A DNA stretch of 64,000 nt from Phaeocystidibacter marisrubri (GTDB taxonomy: Bacteria > Bacteroidota > Bacteroidia > Flavobacteriales > Schleiferiaceae), in the NCBI RefSeq assembly GCF_008933165.1, contig NZ_WBVQ01000002.1:1304229-1368228 (forward strand). Direction: 5' to 3'. The position numbers and the translations under genes are program-made. Positions within the stretch are counted from its first letter, which is position 1, and every line of letters begins with the position of its first letter. The notes below the pieces were generated by a model. That model made no database searches. It was not told the DNA's origin and worked only from the letters and a program-made list of their open reading frames with translations. Below are positions 27,601 through 36,838 of the stretch, piece by piece.

Positions 27601-30600
27601 TGAAATAATCACCACTATTCAAGCTCAATCCTCCCAACCATTCGTACATCGTTTCAGTGCTGACAAGTGTGTACAACGCACCTGTTGTGTCCTTGTTGCT
27701 CCAAACAGATTGTTGATTCACTGGTCGAGATGCGTAGTCATAATATGACGTACCTGTGGTCCATGTTTTAAACGGACGGAATATTCCGAATGAGCTAGTG
27801 CTAATAAGGGTATCCCTTCTTTGAATATCGGCCAACCCAAACGTGTTGACGGAGCTTAGACCGGAAACACGCAGAATAGAAGTCTTGGCTGTGCCGTTCC
27901 CAGAAGGATCATAATCCGTTTCGATTTGAATCTGAACCGCTTGTCCTTGGAGGTTCGTGAATGTGGCGGTATGAGCGGATGAAGTCATACTCGAAGCCCC
28001 ACCTATAAACAAGGTCGACCGATAATTATCTATTGTGGAAGTAGTTGTAGTTTGAACGGATTCTCCTTTGTTGGATGTGTTGTGGTAGGTAAGTGCAACG
28101 GGAACACTTTCGTTCTTCTTACCTGATGAAGGGTTAATTCCAAGTGGATGATACTCAAACTTGATGGTTGGGCCATTCGAGGAGTTGTAAATTTCTCTTG
28201 GTGCCCAAATACTGGTTAAACGAGCAAAGTCATCATAGCGATACACCATGGGGTGACCGTTTACATCGGTGGTTTGCTGAACCTGTTGAAGTCCGTAGTT
28301 ATAGATACTACTTACTCTTTCGCCAAACTGGTTTTCGGTACCAATGGCGATACCTAGGTTATACGGGTCATAGGTGATGACGCTCCAATTACGGTGTCCG
28401 GCGTGGTTTTCTGGACCCACAATGGAATCAGCTAATCCATACGTATTGTAATGAACGAAAGACTCCGCATGAGCACTGCTGGTACTCGCCCCTAGATACT
28501 GTCTAATTCTTTCCGGAGCAAAGTTATTTGAAGTTAGGGCGGTTACTTCTGCAAACCTGCGTAGGTTACTGCTATTGGTGTTCGTTTGATAAACCTTATG
28601 TGTTTGTAGAGCATTGGTCTGATTGGCACTATTACTAGGTGCGAAGTAGGTCATGAGTGCAATCAATTTTCCACTGTAGGTAGCTCGATAATCGATCTCC
28701 TTAATATAGATGGTGTCGGTAATTTCCTTTCTATGGACAGAAATAAATTCGGTATCATCGCCTGTGCATATTCCGACTTCGGGCATTTGCGAAGGGTAGC
28801 AACTGCTGGTAGGATAATAGGCGTAAACAATAGCGTCTTCATATTCCTGGTCTTGATCTGGAACCAAAAGGCCGTACATGATGCCGTCGTCATACACCAC
28901 ATTTAGAGAAGAAACGATTGAACAGAGGTTGGTTTGTTCCTTGTATACATAATGCGTGTAGTACATGGTATCAACTATCTCTTCAAATGGAGTAGTGGCA
29001 ACTCCGGTTCCTTCGTCTTCCACTCGGGTAACATTGAAATAGGCATCGTATTCAAAGGAAGTTTTTGATGGCATGTAATGCGCTCTGTCATCAACTACAG
29101 GGAAGTTTACTTTTTTAATTTCCGTAACAGCAGGGAAGATGGTAGCACATTCACCTAAACTGTTTAAGTTCGATACAATCTTCCAGTTTCCAACTTCGCC
29201 TTTCACTTGGCCTAAGGTTGCAGAAAGAGGATCGGTGTCCACCAATCGAATTTCATAGTCCGGATTGGATTCCGAAATGAGTTCGATGTGTTGGTGGTAC
29301 CATGTGTCTACTCTAGATAATTCGGCATTAATTACCTCTACTGAGTCTTTCCAGTAATGAACGTGAAGATTGTAAGTAGTCTCAGGTAATTTTGAGAGGT
29401 AATTAAAGGTAAACTGTTCATCTTGGTCAATATCCGTAAGGCGCGAGAATTCAATCACGCTGATGTTATAACGATTGAGTACTTTGACTTCAGTAAATGT
29501 TGTCCTAGGAACTTCCGGAAATATATATTCTGAAGTCACATCTCTTGGCTGTTCAATTCCATCATGACTACAACTATCCTGCAGAAGCGCAACTCCGTCT
29601 TCATAATGGGAAGGAGCAATAGTCGCTACTCGACTAAACCCTAAGAATTCTCGTTCTCTTCTACTATAGACACCTCCATCGTAGGCAAATCGAGTAGTAA
29701 AGGCATCGGCTCCGTCCAAGTCTTCACCAGAAATCTCAACATTTAAACTATCAAAGATGGTAACAGATCGCATGACGAGCTTGCCTTGTGGCATGCTCCA
29801 GATCATTTTTTCATCGTTCTCATCAGACAGATGAGTTTTTATTTGAGGCTCGTAATAACCATTTTTTTGTCCTTCTCCTTCATACGTGATTTCAAAGGTT
29901 CCACCCAATGGGTTTTCCACTGATTTGAGCTTTCCGTTACGCGCAAATGTGGCGTAGTAAACTTTTATTTTCCCAGTACGGATATCTTCTACATAATCCG
30001 GGACGCCATCGGCATTCATGTCCATCATGCTCGAAGCCAGCCCATTCACGGAAAGGTCACCATTCCCTGTAATGGCTGCTTTGAGTTTGACAAGGCCAAT
30101 GTTCAGAGCACCGGTTCCTGTCCCTTTAATGGAAATTCCGAATGCGTTCTGTTGGCCTAGTTGCTCATTAATTGGTTCGTCATCAATTTGTCTGTAGAAA
30201 TGAAATTCACCTCCTTCATTGATGTAGATATCCACCTTGTTCTCAAAGTAATTGCTGTATTCCAAATAATCAACTAATCCATCACCTGTAATATCGATAT
30301 AGGTTCGTTCTGGATGGTTGTTGATAAAGTTGATATTTGCCCCTAGATTCCAACTTCTTCTTGTTACAGATCCACCATTATCTGCATCTGAAATAATTTT
30401 TTCAACGGTCTCTTCTAAGGTAGATGCACCAACGACGCTACTTGGAGAAAGGGAAAGACTGGAAGAGTTAATGGATTGGGTAGTTGAAGTGGAGGCCGAC
30501 TCAAAGGTCTCTCCCTTGTTTAATCGAATACTTGGTGTAGCTCCACTCCAGGCCGTTTGGTCATCGTAGTATTCGTCAGCAAGTCCATCACCATTAAAGT

Positions 30601-33600
30601 CAATGAATGCAAGTCGAGTTCTCTGACGGCCTAAGTTGAGACCAACGCCATCCGAAAAATTACTTTGTTTGGTTAGATTTCCCCAACGGGCGTCTTCATT
30701 AATCTCGTGTACCCCTTCTGGATCTTCTTCTACTTCAAGAGGTGGTGAAGAATTATAAGATGCCACAACACCCCAAGAAGTGCTTTTATTCAGGGTCTCT
30801 TCACTTAAGGCCAAGGACTGAATTCCGGTAGTATGAGAGCCAAATGAATTGGTTGGGTAAAATGTGATATTGTCATTGGATTCATTCAGAACATCGGGAT
30901 AACCGTCGCCATTAAGGTCACTAAACATCCGAGTTGAGCGTGAATAAAACACGTCTTTATCTGTAAGATAAGAGGAGGCGGATACTCCGTATGCAGATGC
31001 GTTAATGGCTAATGAGGAAGACTTCGAATATCCGAGCGCTCCGCTAGCAGTATAGGAGGGATTAACTCCTTGTTCGGGTTCTGGGGTTTGATAGATTTCG
31101 CCTTCTTCTTCTCCTAGGAATCCAGAAGAAAGACGTCCTAAATAGCGGAACTCGGAAACATGTGCCCCATACACGGAGTAACGATCAAGGTTTTCGCCTT
31201 CGCCCAGCTCTTCTTGATAGGTTCTAAGTCCCCACATACGCTCTCCTCGAATCGGAAATAGTGTGGCGAATTTTTGATTTTCGACACTGTTGGTGTCTCC
31301 TCCATCAACCATGCTGGCAGAGTCCGTAGGAAGAGTTCCGCCATTTTTGACAGCCTCTAAAATGGCATCGTGAAGTTCTGTTGTGGAAATGGCGTCGAGC
31401 GAAGTTTCCTCCGATAAGGGGTGCCAACCAAACCGTCCCCAACCCAAGTGAACATTGTTTAATTCACTGTATTCACTGAAGTAGATGTTCTTGCTTGGAG
31501 TGGTTCCACCAACTGTTTGATAGGTTCCAACATCCCGAGGGAAACGCAGCCTAAAAAGATGATTGTTTATGTAGTTTGCGAGATTCTCTGATTCGTTTCC
31601 TTTAGCGAAGAATTCAACAGACAACATACTTCCTACTACTAGGTTGCCTTTGAATTTTACATTGGAATTATCGTTAAATACATTCCATGCAAGGTTAGTT
31701 GTAAGATCAACGTTTCCATTAGTCTTATTTATTGGATGAAGGGTAATGGAGTTAGAGGCTGCATTTCCATGCTTATATATAAAGTGAACAGCAACTCTGC
31801 TTAGAAAATTCCCCCCACTCTTAACTGTCATATACACAATCCCATCTTGATCTTGAGAATAACCGTTGTATATATCAGCGATGGCAGCTGTGTCTATTGT
31901 TATTTGAGGTAAAACTTCATAGTAGTTTGATGGATCGACAGGACGATATCGGTCGCCCTCCATGACCAAAACGTTGTTGAATGTTTGATAATCTAGAACT
32001 GGATATTGCTTCTTTCCTAAATAGCAATCTTCAAGATAGGTTACAATAGGGCGACACTCAATGTCCGCCCAGTCTACGTTGGACGTGGATTGAAGTGAGA
32101 AGGTGAAGACTACCGTATCTAATGGATTGTATGGTGTTTTATCATCGCAGGCGCCATATTGCCCTATGAAGCTTAATGCAGTCGAAATATTGGAAAGAGA
32201 GTTTGGATTCGATGGGTTCAACTTGTCTTTGATTGGAGCTTGTGCAACTCCATTGATGAATGGTTGTACAACTAAAAAGACATCATCGGAGAAGGTTCCT
32301 GTCATGTCCAAGTTGAAGTCCAATTTGATGGAGTCGCGTCCCAGAACCTGTATCCCTTCTTTTCCACTGAGAATAAATCCATCTGATGAAGAGGACGAGT
32401 GCCACTTAGATCGGTTCCCATCTTGTTGATAAGATGAGGTATAGGAAATGTTTGGATTCCAATTAACTAAGTCCTGTTGACCATCTTCCCCTGCCGCTAC
32501 TCGGAACATGAGTAGATCCCCCTTTGTCACGTACAGGGACAAGTTGGGTGAATAGCTTAAAGTTGGTGTAACTTCACGAAATCCGGAGGAGATGATGGCG
32601 TCATTATGTTGAATGGCGACTAAACTCGAACCCGAAAGATCTGGAGCCATGGAAGCTGTACCTGAAATGTTAATTGTCCCACTGTACGGCGCTTTCCATG
32701 TCTTAACAATTTGATATTCCCATTTATCCTCTGTGTCCTCAAAGACTAGATCTACCCCTTTGATTACTGGGTTTAGTGTATGTTCACTTGAGGTAGAGAA
32801 CGAAATATCACCATTGGATTCTAGAATTCCAAAGTGAATTCTAGGAGATGCCATTCCTTCATCTAAGATCATGTCAGGAATACCATCACCATTGTAGTCC
32901 GTCATTGTCCTTTTGACCTTCGTCGTGGAGTTTCGCCAGTTCATACCGACGTAAAAGCCACCCGGAGATAGGTAATCGACCGTATAGCTTAAATCTTTTT
33001 GAAAGCTTCGATCAATTCCTCCAATTTCGAAATTGCGCTTACCCCCCAGTTCCAGATTGCCATTAATGCGATATACAGGGTAATAGGCAAAGTTACCATT
33101 GTGATCTTCAAAGATCACATCTGCAAGGCCGTCTCCATTTACATCGCGCATTGTACGTTGGGTATTGGTCCAGTGATTCCCCCAATTGATGCCCGCGGAA
33201 AATGTACTTTTTTTGTCTTGTCCAGCTACAATTCCCACGGCAGGGCCAACGCCGACGTCACCACCTACGCTAAATCCAGAAGTGATGGATGTGTTGAGTG
33301 CCGAAGGTTGCAGTAGTCTACTAAATGCGTTTTTCAATCCACTGAATGCTGATGACGTTTCAGTGTTAGAGAGCCAAGGAGTGGGGTTCCAGGTGTCGAG
33401 TTCTACACCACTTCCGTATTCAAGAGGATCGTCATAGTAAGTGAATGTATGCTCATAAAAAAACTGATCATTTCTATACTCTTGAATAGCCGTTAACACG
33501 GTCTTAAAGAAGGTGCTAGACCCCCTATTGTAAGTAAACTTATATTTTACAACTTCACTTCCGCTAAAGGCTACAGAGATACTGTCCAATCGTCTGTCGT

Positions 33601-35062
33601 CAACATGTTTCAGACCCATTTTTAAAGAAATGGTACCATCCCCTCGGGTATTAGAAGTGAAGAATTCAATGGTGTATTTACCGAATGAGTAGGATGTTCC
33701 TTTAAAACCTGTGTAGGTGATTTTCTTTAAAATACGATTGATTCCACCATTCTTCATATTAGAAGTCGTTCCTTCTTCATATAGGGCGTATTGGTAATCA
33801 ATGGTATTTCCCCATTTGTCAACCGTTCTACTTAAATACCACTGTGCAATGTTACCATCGGAGGTTTGTAAAATACTGTTGGTATCTAACCCAGTTCCAT
33901 CTAATGTGCCGTAGTAATTCTTATTTTGTGAGGCATCTGTAACAACCCAATAGTAGTTGGAAGGAGAAGTTCCTTTTCTTTCTATTTCAGAATAACTTGC
34001 CATTACTCGAGGGAAGAATCGGGTAGATCCAGTTACTTCTCTTTTCAATGGGATTAGCTCTCCTTGAGCATTTAATGAAGGTCTATTAGCTCTTTTGTTG
34101 CCTTGCATAAAAAGAGCCTCACCATTCAAAACATAGGGCTCCGTTTCATCGGTTGGGCTGTATGCAGGTACTCCCCATTTCGTATCTACTGAAATCATGG
34201 ACTGAGGGATATTCCATCCCAATCCCATCCAACCGGTTCCAGCGTCTGAGTTGTAGTTGACAGCAAGAGGAGGAGTCATCCCATTTCTTCCTTGAGGAAT
34301 CCAAAGGGGATAGCTGAGGGAAGCGGAGCCCTGACGGTTGGCACTGGGAGGTTGCATTAAACGCATCCCTGTGGCTGGGCTTGCTGGCTCAATTTCCGAT
34401 ACATTGGTAGGGACATAGGCTGCAGCTTCTGGCATTTCCGGTGAAGAGATCATTCCTGCGAAATAGTCGGTTTCAGCAGGGACTACCGCTTTTACTCTGA
34501 AGGATTCTCGGTCGATTCCAATGGTCTCTGCCATTTTCCACGTGTTCGATTGACGATCGAGGAAGAAGACGTTCACCAAATTCAATTCCGCAACACTTCC
34601 CAATCGAGCTACATCTACACCAATGGCAATAGGTGTGGCGTTTTCATACTTACCGTCTAGACGGTAGTGTGTAGCATTTCGGGTGACATTCAAAATATGA
34701 TCAGGAGTTGAGGTAATATCAGGGTCAAATGATACATACCCTCTAAGTGAGCTCGCACTATCCAATACTTCAAAGTCCATCGTCCTAGCATAGGTTTTGA
34801 CGATGTCTATTTCGTTGCGAGGTGATAAATCTTCGCGATCTATTTTGCTTGGAAGATCTGTGTCTACAGGTGTAGTTAACTTCGTTACTTCTATCTCGTT
34901 TTCGATGGGAAGGAAGTAATGCGAAGCAAGTGCGTTGGATGATGAATCTTCTTGCAGAGGTATAGTCTGCAGTGCCATTGTAGATGCGAAGATGTCATTG
35001 CTGAGAAGCGCGAATACAGTAAAATAAACGGCAACTTTAGACGACCAATCGGACTGGAACAT
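24641..35062 (-). CDS. Giant SpvB/TcB-Rhs polymorphic toxin
   Basis: ATG at 35062 gives 3,473 aa starting MFQSDWSSKVAVYFTVFALL, a signal peptide; a TTG 12 codons earlier would overlap the upstream gene. Order of parts: N-terminal region of about 240 aa; SpvB/TcdB-type start (SYPLWIPQGRNGMTPPLAVN, about 245); six FG-GAP-like DxNGDGxxD calcium loops spread to about residue 1700 (RDVNGDGLAD, TDYNGDGIPD, SDLNGDGYPD, IDFNGDGLAD, IDITGDGLVD, MDMNADGVPD); TcB middle (GGTFEITYEGEGQ); Rhs/YD repeats (YDDFARLTS, FDNFGRTTQE); Rhs core near 3170 (YYGARYYDNQLSMWLSVDPL). The tip of about 250 aa starts after LTDPTGM, the expected self-cleavage point. It ends NRQGGIFHSTHYSH and has no family I recognise. Known TcB-Rhs proteins form a hollow shell that holds the tip. 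An operon with the gene at 35088 upstream and immunity downstream is likely. Confidence 0.9.
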   Translation of the reverse strand: MFQSDWSSKVAVYFTVFALLSNDIFASTMALQTIPLQEDSSSNALASHYFLPIENEIEVTKLTTPVDTDLPSKIDREDLSPRNEIDIVKTYARTMDFEVLDSASSLRGYVSFDPDITSTPDHILNVTRNATHYRLDGKYENATPIAIGVDVARLGSVAELNLVNVFFLDRQSNTWKMAETIGIDRESFRVKAVVPAETDYFAGMISSPEMPEAAAYVPTNVSEIEPASPATGMRLMQPPSANRQGSASLSYPLWIPQGRNGMTPPLAVNYNSDAGTGWMGLGWNIPQSMISVDTKWGVPAYSPTDETEPYVLNGEALFMQGNKRANRPSLNAQGELIPLKREVTGSTRFFPRVMASYSEIERKGTSPSNYYWVVTDASQNKNYYGTLDGTGLDTNSILQTSDGNIAQWYLSRTVDKWGNTIDYQYALYEEGTTSNMKNGGINRILKKITYTGFKGTSYSFGKYTIEFFTSNTRGDGTISLKMGLKHVDDRRLDSISVAFSGSEVVKYKFTYNRGSSTFFKTVLTAIQEYRNDQFFYEHTFTYYDDPLEYGSGVELDTWNPTPWLSNTETSSAFSGLKNAFSRLLQPSALNTSITSGFSVGGDVGVGPAVGIVAGQDKKSTFSAGINWGNHWTNTQRTMRDVNGDGLADVIFEDHNGNFAYYPVYRINGNLELGGKRNFEIGGIDRSFQKDLSYTVDYLSPGGFYVGMNWRNSTTKVKRTMTDYNGDGIPDMILDEGMASPRIHFGILESNGDISFSTSSEHTLNPVIKGVDLVFEDTEDKWEYQIVKTWKAPYSGTINISGTASMAPDLSGSSLVAIQHNDAIISSGFREVTPTLSYSPNLSLYVTKGDLLMFRVAAGEDGQQDLVNWNPNISYTSSYQQDGNRSKWHSSSSSDGFILSGKEGIQVLGRDSIKLDFNLDMTGTFSDDVFLVVQPFINGVAQAPIKDKLNPSNPNSLSNISTALSFIGQYGACDDKTPYNPLDTVVFTFSLQSTSNVDWADIECRPIVTYLEDCYLGKKQYPVLDYQTFNNVLVMEGDRYRPVDPSNYYEVLPQITIDTAAIADIYNGYSQDQDGIVYMTVKSGGNFLSRVAVHFIYKHGNAASNSITLHPINKTNGNVDLTTNLAWNVFNDNSNVKFKGNLVVGSMLSVEFFAKGNESENLANYINNHLFRLRFPRDVGTYQTVGGTTPSKNIYFSEYSELNNVHLGWGRFGWHPLSEETSLDAISTTELHDAILEAVKNGGTLPTDSASMVDGGDTNSVENQKFATLFPIRGERMWGLRTYQEELGEGENLDRYSVYGAHVSEFRYLGRLSSGFLGEEEGEIYQTPEPEQGVNPSYTASGALGYSKSSSLAINASAYGVSASSYLTDKDVFYSRSTRMFSDLNGDGYPDVLNESNDNITFYPTNSFGSHTTGIQSLALSEETLNKSTSWGVVASYNSSPPLEVEEDPEGVHEINEDARWGNLTKQSNFSDGVGLNLGRQRTRLAFIDFNGDGLADEYYDDQTAWSGATPSIRLNKGETFESASTSTTQSINSSSLSLSPSSVVGASTLEETVEKIISDADNGGSVTRRSWNLGANINFINNHPERTYIDITGDGLVDYLEYSNYFENKVDIYINEGGEFHFYRQIDDEPINEQLGQQNAFGISIKGTGTGALNIGLVKLKAAITGNGDLSVNGLASSMMDMNADGVPDYVEDIRTGKIKVYYATFARNGKLKSVENPLGGTFEITYEGEGQKNGYYEPQIKTHLSDENDEKMIWSMPQGKLVMRSVTIFDSLNVEISGEDLDGADAFTTRFAYDGGVYSRREREFLGFSRVATIAPSHYEDGVALLQDSCSHDGIEQPRDVTSEYIFPEVPRTTFTEVKVLNRYNISVIEFSRLTDIDQDEQFTFNYLSKLPETTYNLHVHYWKDSVEVINAELSRVDTWYHQHIELISESNPDYEIRLVDTDPLSATLGQVKGEVGNWKIVSNLNSLGECATIFPAVTEIKKVNFPVVDDRAHYMPSKTSFEYDAYFNVTRVEDEGTGVATTPFEEIVDTMYYTHYVYKEQTNLCSIVSSLNVVYDDGIMYGLLVPDQDQEYEDAIVYAYYPTSSCYPSQMPEVGICTGDDTEFISVHRKEITDTIYIKEIDYRATYSGKLIALMTYFAPSNSANQTNALQTHKVYQTNTNSSNLRRFAEVTALTSNNFAPERIRQYLGASTSSAHAESFVHYNTYGLADSIVGPENHAGHRNWSVITYDPYNLGIAIGTENQFGERVSSIYNYGLQQVQQTTDVNGHPMVYRYDDFARLTSIWAPREIYNSSNGPTIKFEYHPLGINPSSGKKNESVPVALTYHNTSNKGESVQTTTTSTIDNYRSTLFIGGASSMTSSAHTATFTNLQGQAVQIQIETDYDPSGNGTAKTSILRVSGLSSVNTFGLADIQRRDTLISTSSFGIFRPFKTWTTGTSYYDYASRPVNQQSVWSNKDTTGALYTLVSTETMYEWLGGLSLNSGDYFTAYTSSAGTSTRSYIDSRGRQIATRNGNDILTEFEFDPLSQVVKVKDPVGLETQYTFDNFGRTTQEIHPDRGTTNTTYDEASNVTQVAWEGDTINYEYDHSRLKKKLMPSGASNPLYNVEYFYGANDGSNAANAVGRISKIIQGSSSSPFLVENYKYDELGNIHSESKTIDIPDVGTKTYITKFFYDSFGRTLRIQYPDDEQVRYQYTTLGSLDGITSQMPSEAVQNIISDISYDGYDNVSHILYGNGTENFFTYHDVTRGLMANETKAKVNSSSGFAKVNRRDYSYNNRGLIDQVDFFVHPKLITPTTGNFTFAYSYDDVNRLTQTQLIEGGSTTYQLDMTYDHAGSIQTKSSKLIGSSLISNSDINYNAEYYPVSSTTHQIGEVGSFAELQLPGQPTPPDWGQRFTYNDQGSVEKVEKMNVASGTYSQDRIMVWNAEQQLVAVSMDNHTNIQHYVYDHTGTRMLKSAYNQSNLSINDTNVGNPSYMDPYQVYVNAYFVESDFVDGLQKTKHYYMGMQRVASDISLQAIQAEPGLSKTSTSEASLNPTREESFAEEPAAQQNAVLEQFKHILLDQGIKEDVDYTEESLFASNEMDVLYPEYASSSTLKSGSTGGDFTCCFNGDRYWYHPDYLGSVAMVTNKQGIVHQFFLTNPWGENMHTYNQPTPGFDSPYRFNGKELDQETGYAYYGARYYDNQLSMWLSVDPLAREYPSFSPYNFVENNPLHLTDPTGMGPTDPEGKEGKSKTKDDSKVPFYPDLDLAIGGEINVVTVTPKDATPQMSSEAYEGMYTKGDYENYQNDFPEFQGMSHSEAVDYWEVNYGQSYWRSWNNAVKQNREYIAYRKLVWFIDGFITLSTVIGPASGYNAASGLPQPRGFGLGRLTPEATPMVRLGLANRSYFVDSRGPSYWGSGAHGQFPSSINRTIILNGRASYNFGNQSWRFSLNGYRGGHSYDLKLGMPSKPSFGRFDLGINRQGGIFHSTHYSH

Positions 35063-35087
35063 GAAAGAGAAAGATTGAGTGAGCGTT

Positions 35088-36683
35088 TTATTGAGCAACG
35101 ATGAGTTTTACAGTGTAAGTGATTTCACCACTGTAGAGTGAAAGGGTGTAGATTCCCGGCACTTCAGGAGCGTCAAATTTCCAATCGAAGCTAGAAGCAA
35201 AGGGTAAATCTTCGATTTCCAATACGTGACCTTGCATATCGGATAAGGTCAATTTTAAAGGATGGTCACCTGTTATATCCTGAACAGACAAGGTGGTGCG
35301 CTGACCTCTTGATGCAGGGTCAGGAAAGAGTCGAATGGTAGGCTTCGCGATTTGAAAGGGGGCTTCTGTGGAGGAAGTATTAGCGATGACCTTAGAAGAG
35401 ATCATATTGCCATTCTCATCTACAATTTTTACTAGATATTGTCCTTCTCCTAATACGTTGGAAACAGGATGATTTTCATAAGGTTTGCGAATGCTTGAAC
35501 CATTCGACATGTCCTGAACTTCTACAAATAACTTTTCCTCCTCTTCCGAAGAGAGGGATACGGTTAATTCATTGTTCGTCACTTCGGCGGTAAAACGATC
35601 GCAGTCACGAATACTCTTAGTTGTAAAGTAATAGTGACGATAGTTTTCCAGTAGAATCAAGGGTATCTGATACTCTTCATCGGCAAGTAAAACGTTCTTG
35701 GGCAAATAAAGGAACGAACTGCCGTCGGTTAGAAATAGCGAATCGTTTTCATCCGATTTTTCGTGAAGAGGAATGCGAACGATTAATTGATGTGCGGTGG
35801 AATTCCAATTTTGAAGTTGAAGTTTCCACTGTGAAAGTGGATGATGTCCGCCACTTGAGCAAGACAATCGCTGTGAACGCTGCTGTTTGCTTTCGGAAAG
35901 AATGATAAAGGCATCGTCTTCGATTTCCACATTAGGTTGAGTACCAATGGACTTCACTTCATCTAAGGCGACCAGTACTTGAGGCCCTCTTGTGGTGATG
36001 GTTTGAGTTTGAAGAAACTGCTGTTGATCTAAGCGACCAACACCTAATACGCGAACGTGATGTGATCCGTCTATTTGACGATTCCAATAGGTGTAATTAT
36101 CGGCACGTAAATAATCCCTCCAAATCTCATCCTCATTATGGGTTACGGTAATAGAGTACTTCAAGGCGAGGTAGGAGTTTACTTTTCTCCGCTCTTCTCT
36201 TGAGAGACTTTTAGGGTAAATCACGAGTTCAGCTATCTCAAACAATGACGTGTCGCCCACGGTAAGTGGAGCCCTCGATTGTCGGGCATAACGTTGAGAA
36301 GCTACAGTCTCTATCGTTACGATGGCCGGAACATCCTCCGTAAAACGAATAGGACTGGAAACTCTTCCAAACTGTATGTGGTCGTCGAAAATTCGAATAT
36401 CTCCGATGCCCATAAATTCACCTCCCGTCTGGGAAAGCGACTTGGGTTTTAGTACAAAAAAAAGTGTTGATGCACCTTGCAGATTTACGAGATCTTCTTC
36501 GTTTTCTAAATCGAGTAGATTGAATGTGTGGTGATTTCCAATGGTGGATGGTAAGTTAGTCTGTGCATGCCATAGGCTTTGACCATCTACACCACCAGGT
36601 GCGTTTTGGCTAAAAGCGATGGTGGAAATCAAGGATGAAACGAAAAAACTAAAAACATGCCATGGATAAGAGCGAGAGACCAT
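35088..36683 (-). CDS. Secreted LamG/DUF8202-like protein with type IX sorting domain
   Basis: A 531-aa protein with a signal peptide (MVSRSYPWHVFSFFVSSLIS, cut near AFSQ). The middle matches the pattern of Bacteroidota cell-surface proteins with a LamG-like domain followed by AELVIYPKSLSREERRKVNS and YLALKYSITV, then a GVGRLDQQQ-type motif; I think this is the DUF8202 type. The last 80 residues (RLFPDPASRGQRTTLSV... IYTLSLYSGEITYTVKL) form a type A type IX secretion C-terminal domain, so the protein should cross the outer membrane and be anchored or released. It sits 25 bp before the giant Rhs toxin and is probably co-transcribed. The Rhs protein itself has no sorting domain, so this neighbour may help place it outside the cell; that is inference. 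Confidence 0.75.
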   Translation of the reverse strand: MVSRSYPWHVFSFFVSSLISTIAFSQNAPGGVDGQSLWHAQTNLPSTIGNHHTFNLLDLENEEDLVNLQGASTLFFVLKPKSLSQTGGEFMGIGDIRIFDDHIQFGRVSSPIRFTEDVPAIVTIETVASQRYARQSRAPLTVGDTSLFEIAELVIYPKSLSREERRKVNSYLALKYSITVTHNEDEIWRDYLRADNYTYWNRQIDGSHHVRVLGVGRLDQQQFLQTQTITTRGPQVLVALDEVKSIGTQPNVEIEDDAFIILSESKQQRSQRLSCSSGGHHPLSQWKLQLQNWNSTAHQLIVRIPLHEKSDENDSLFLTDGSSFLYLPKNVLLADEEYQIPLILLENYRHYYFTTKSIRDCDRFTAEVTNNELTVSLSSEEEEKLFVEVQDMSNGSSIRKPYENHPVSNVLGEGQYLVKIVDENGNMISSKVIANTSSTEAPFQIAKPTIRLFPDPASRGQRTTLSVQDITGDHPLKLTLSDMQGHVLEIEDLPFASSFDWKFDAPEVPGIYTLSLYSGEITYTVKLIVAQ

Positions 36684-36804
36684 GAAATACCTTTTAGGGT
36701 TTAGTGATATTTGGTGCGCAAATTAGTTCTAATTTTGAAAAGACATGTTAAAATTTGAATATTTCACATAACACCTTTTTTTAAGAGAATTCTTCAAGCC
36801 TTCT

Positions 36805-36812
36805 TAGCTTTG
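36805..36812 (+). promoter_or_regulatory. Bacteroidota -7 box upstream of 36839
   Basis: TAGCTTTG is a perfect TAnnTTTG element 26 bp before the start of the beta-helix gene. I see no good TTTG at the -33 position, so it may be a weak or activated promoter. Confidence 0.45.
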
Positions 36813-36838
36813 TAAGCGTGTTTCAGTAATCTTTTTAT

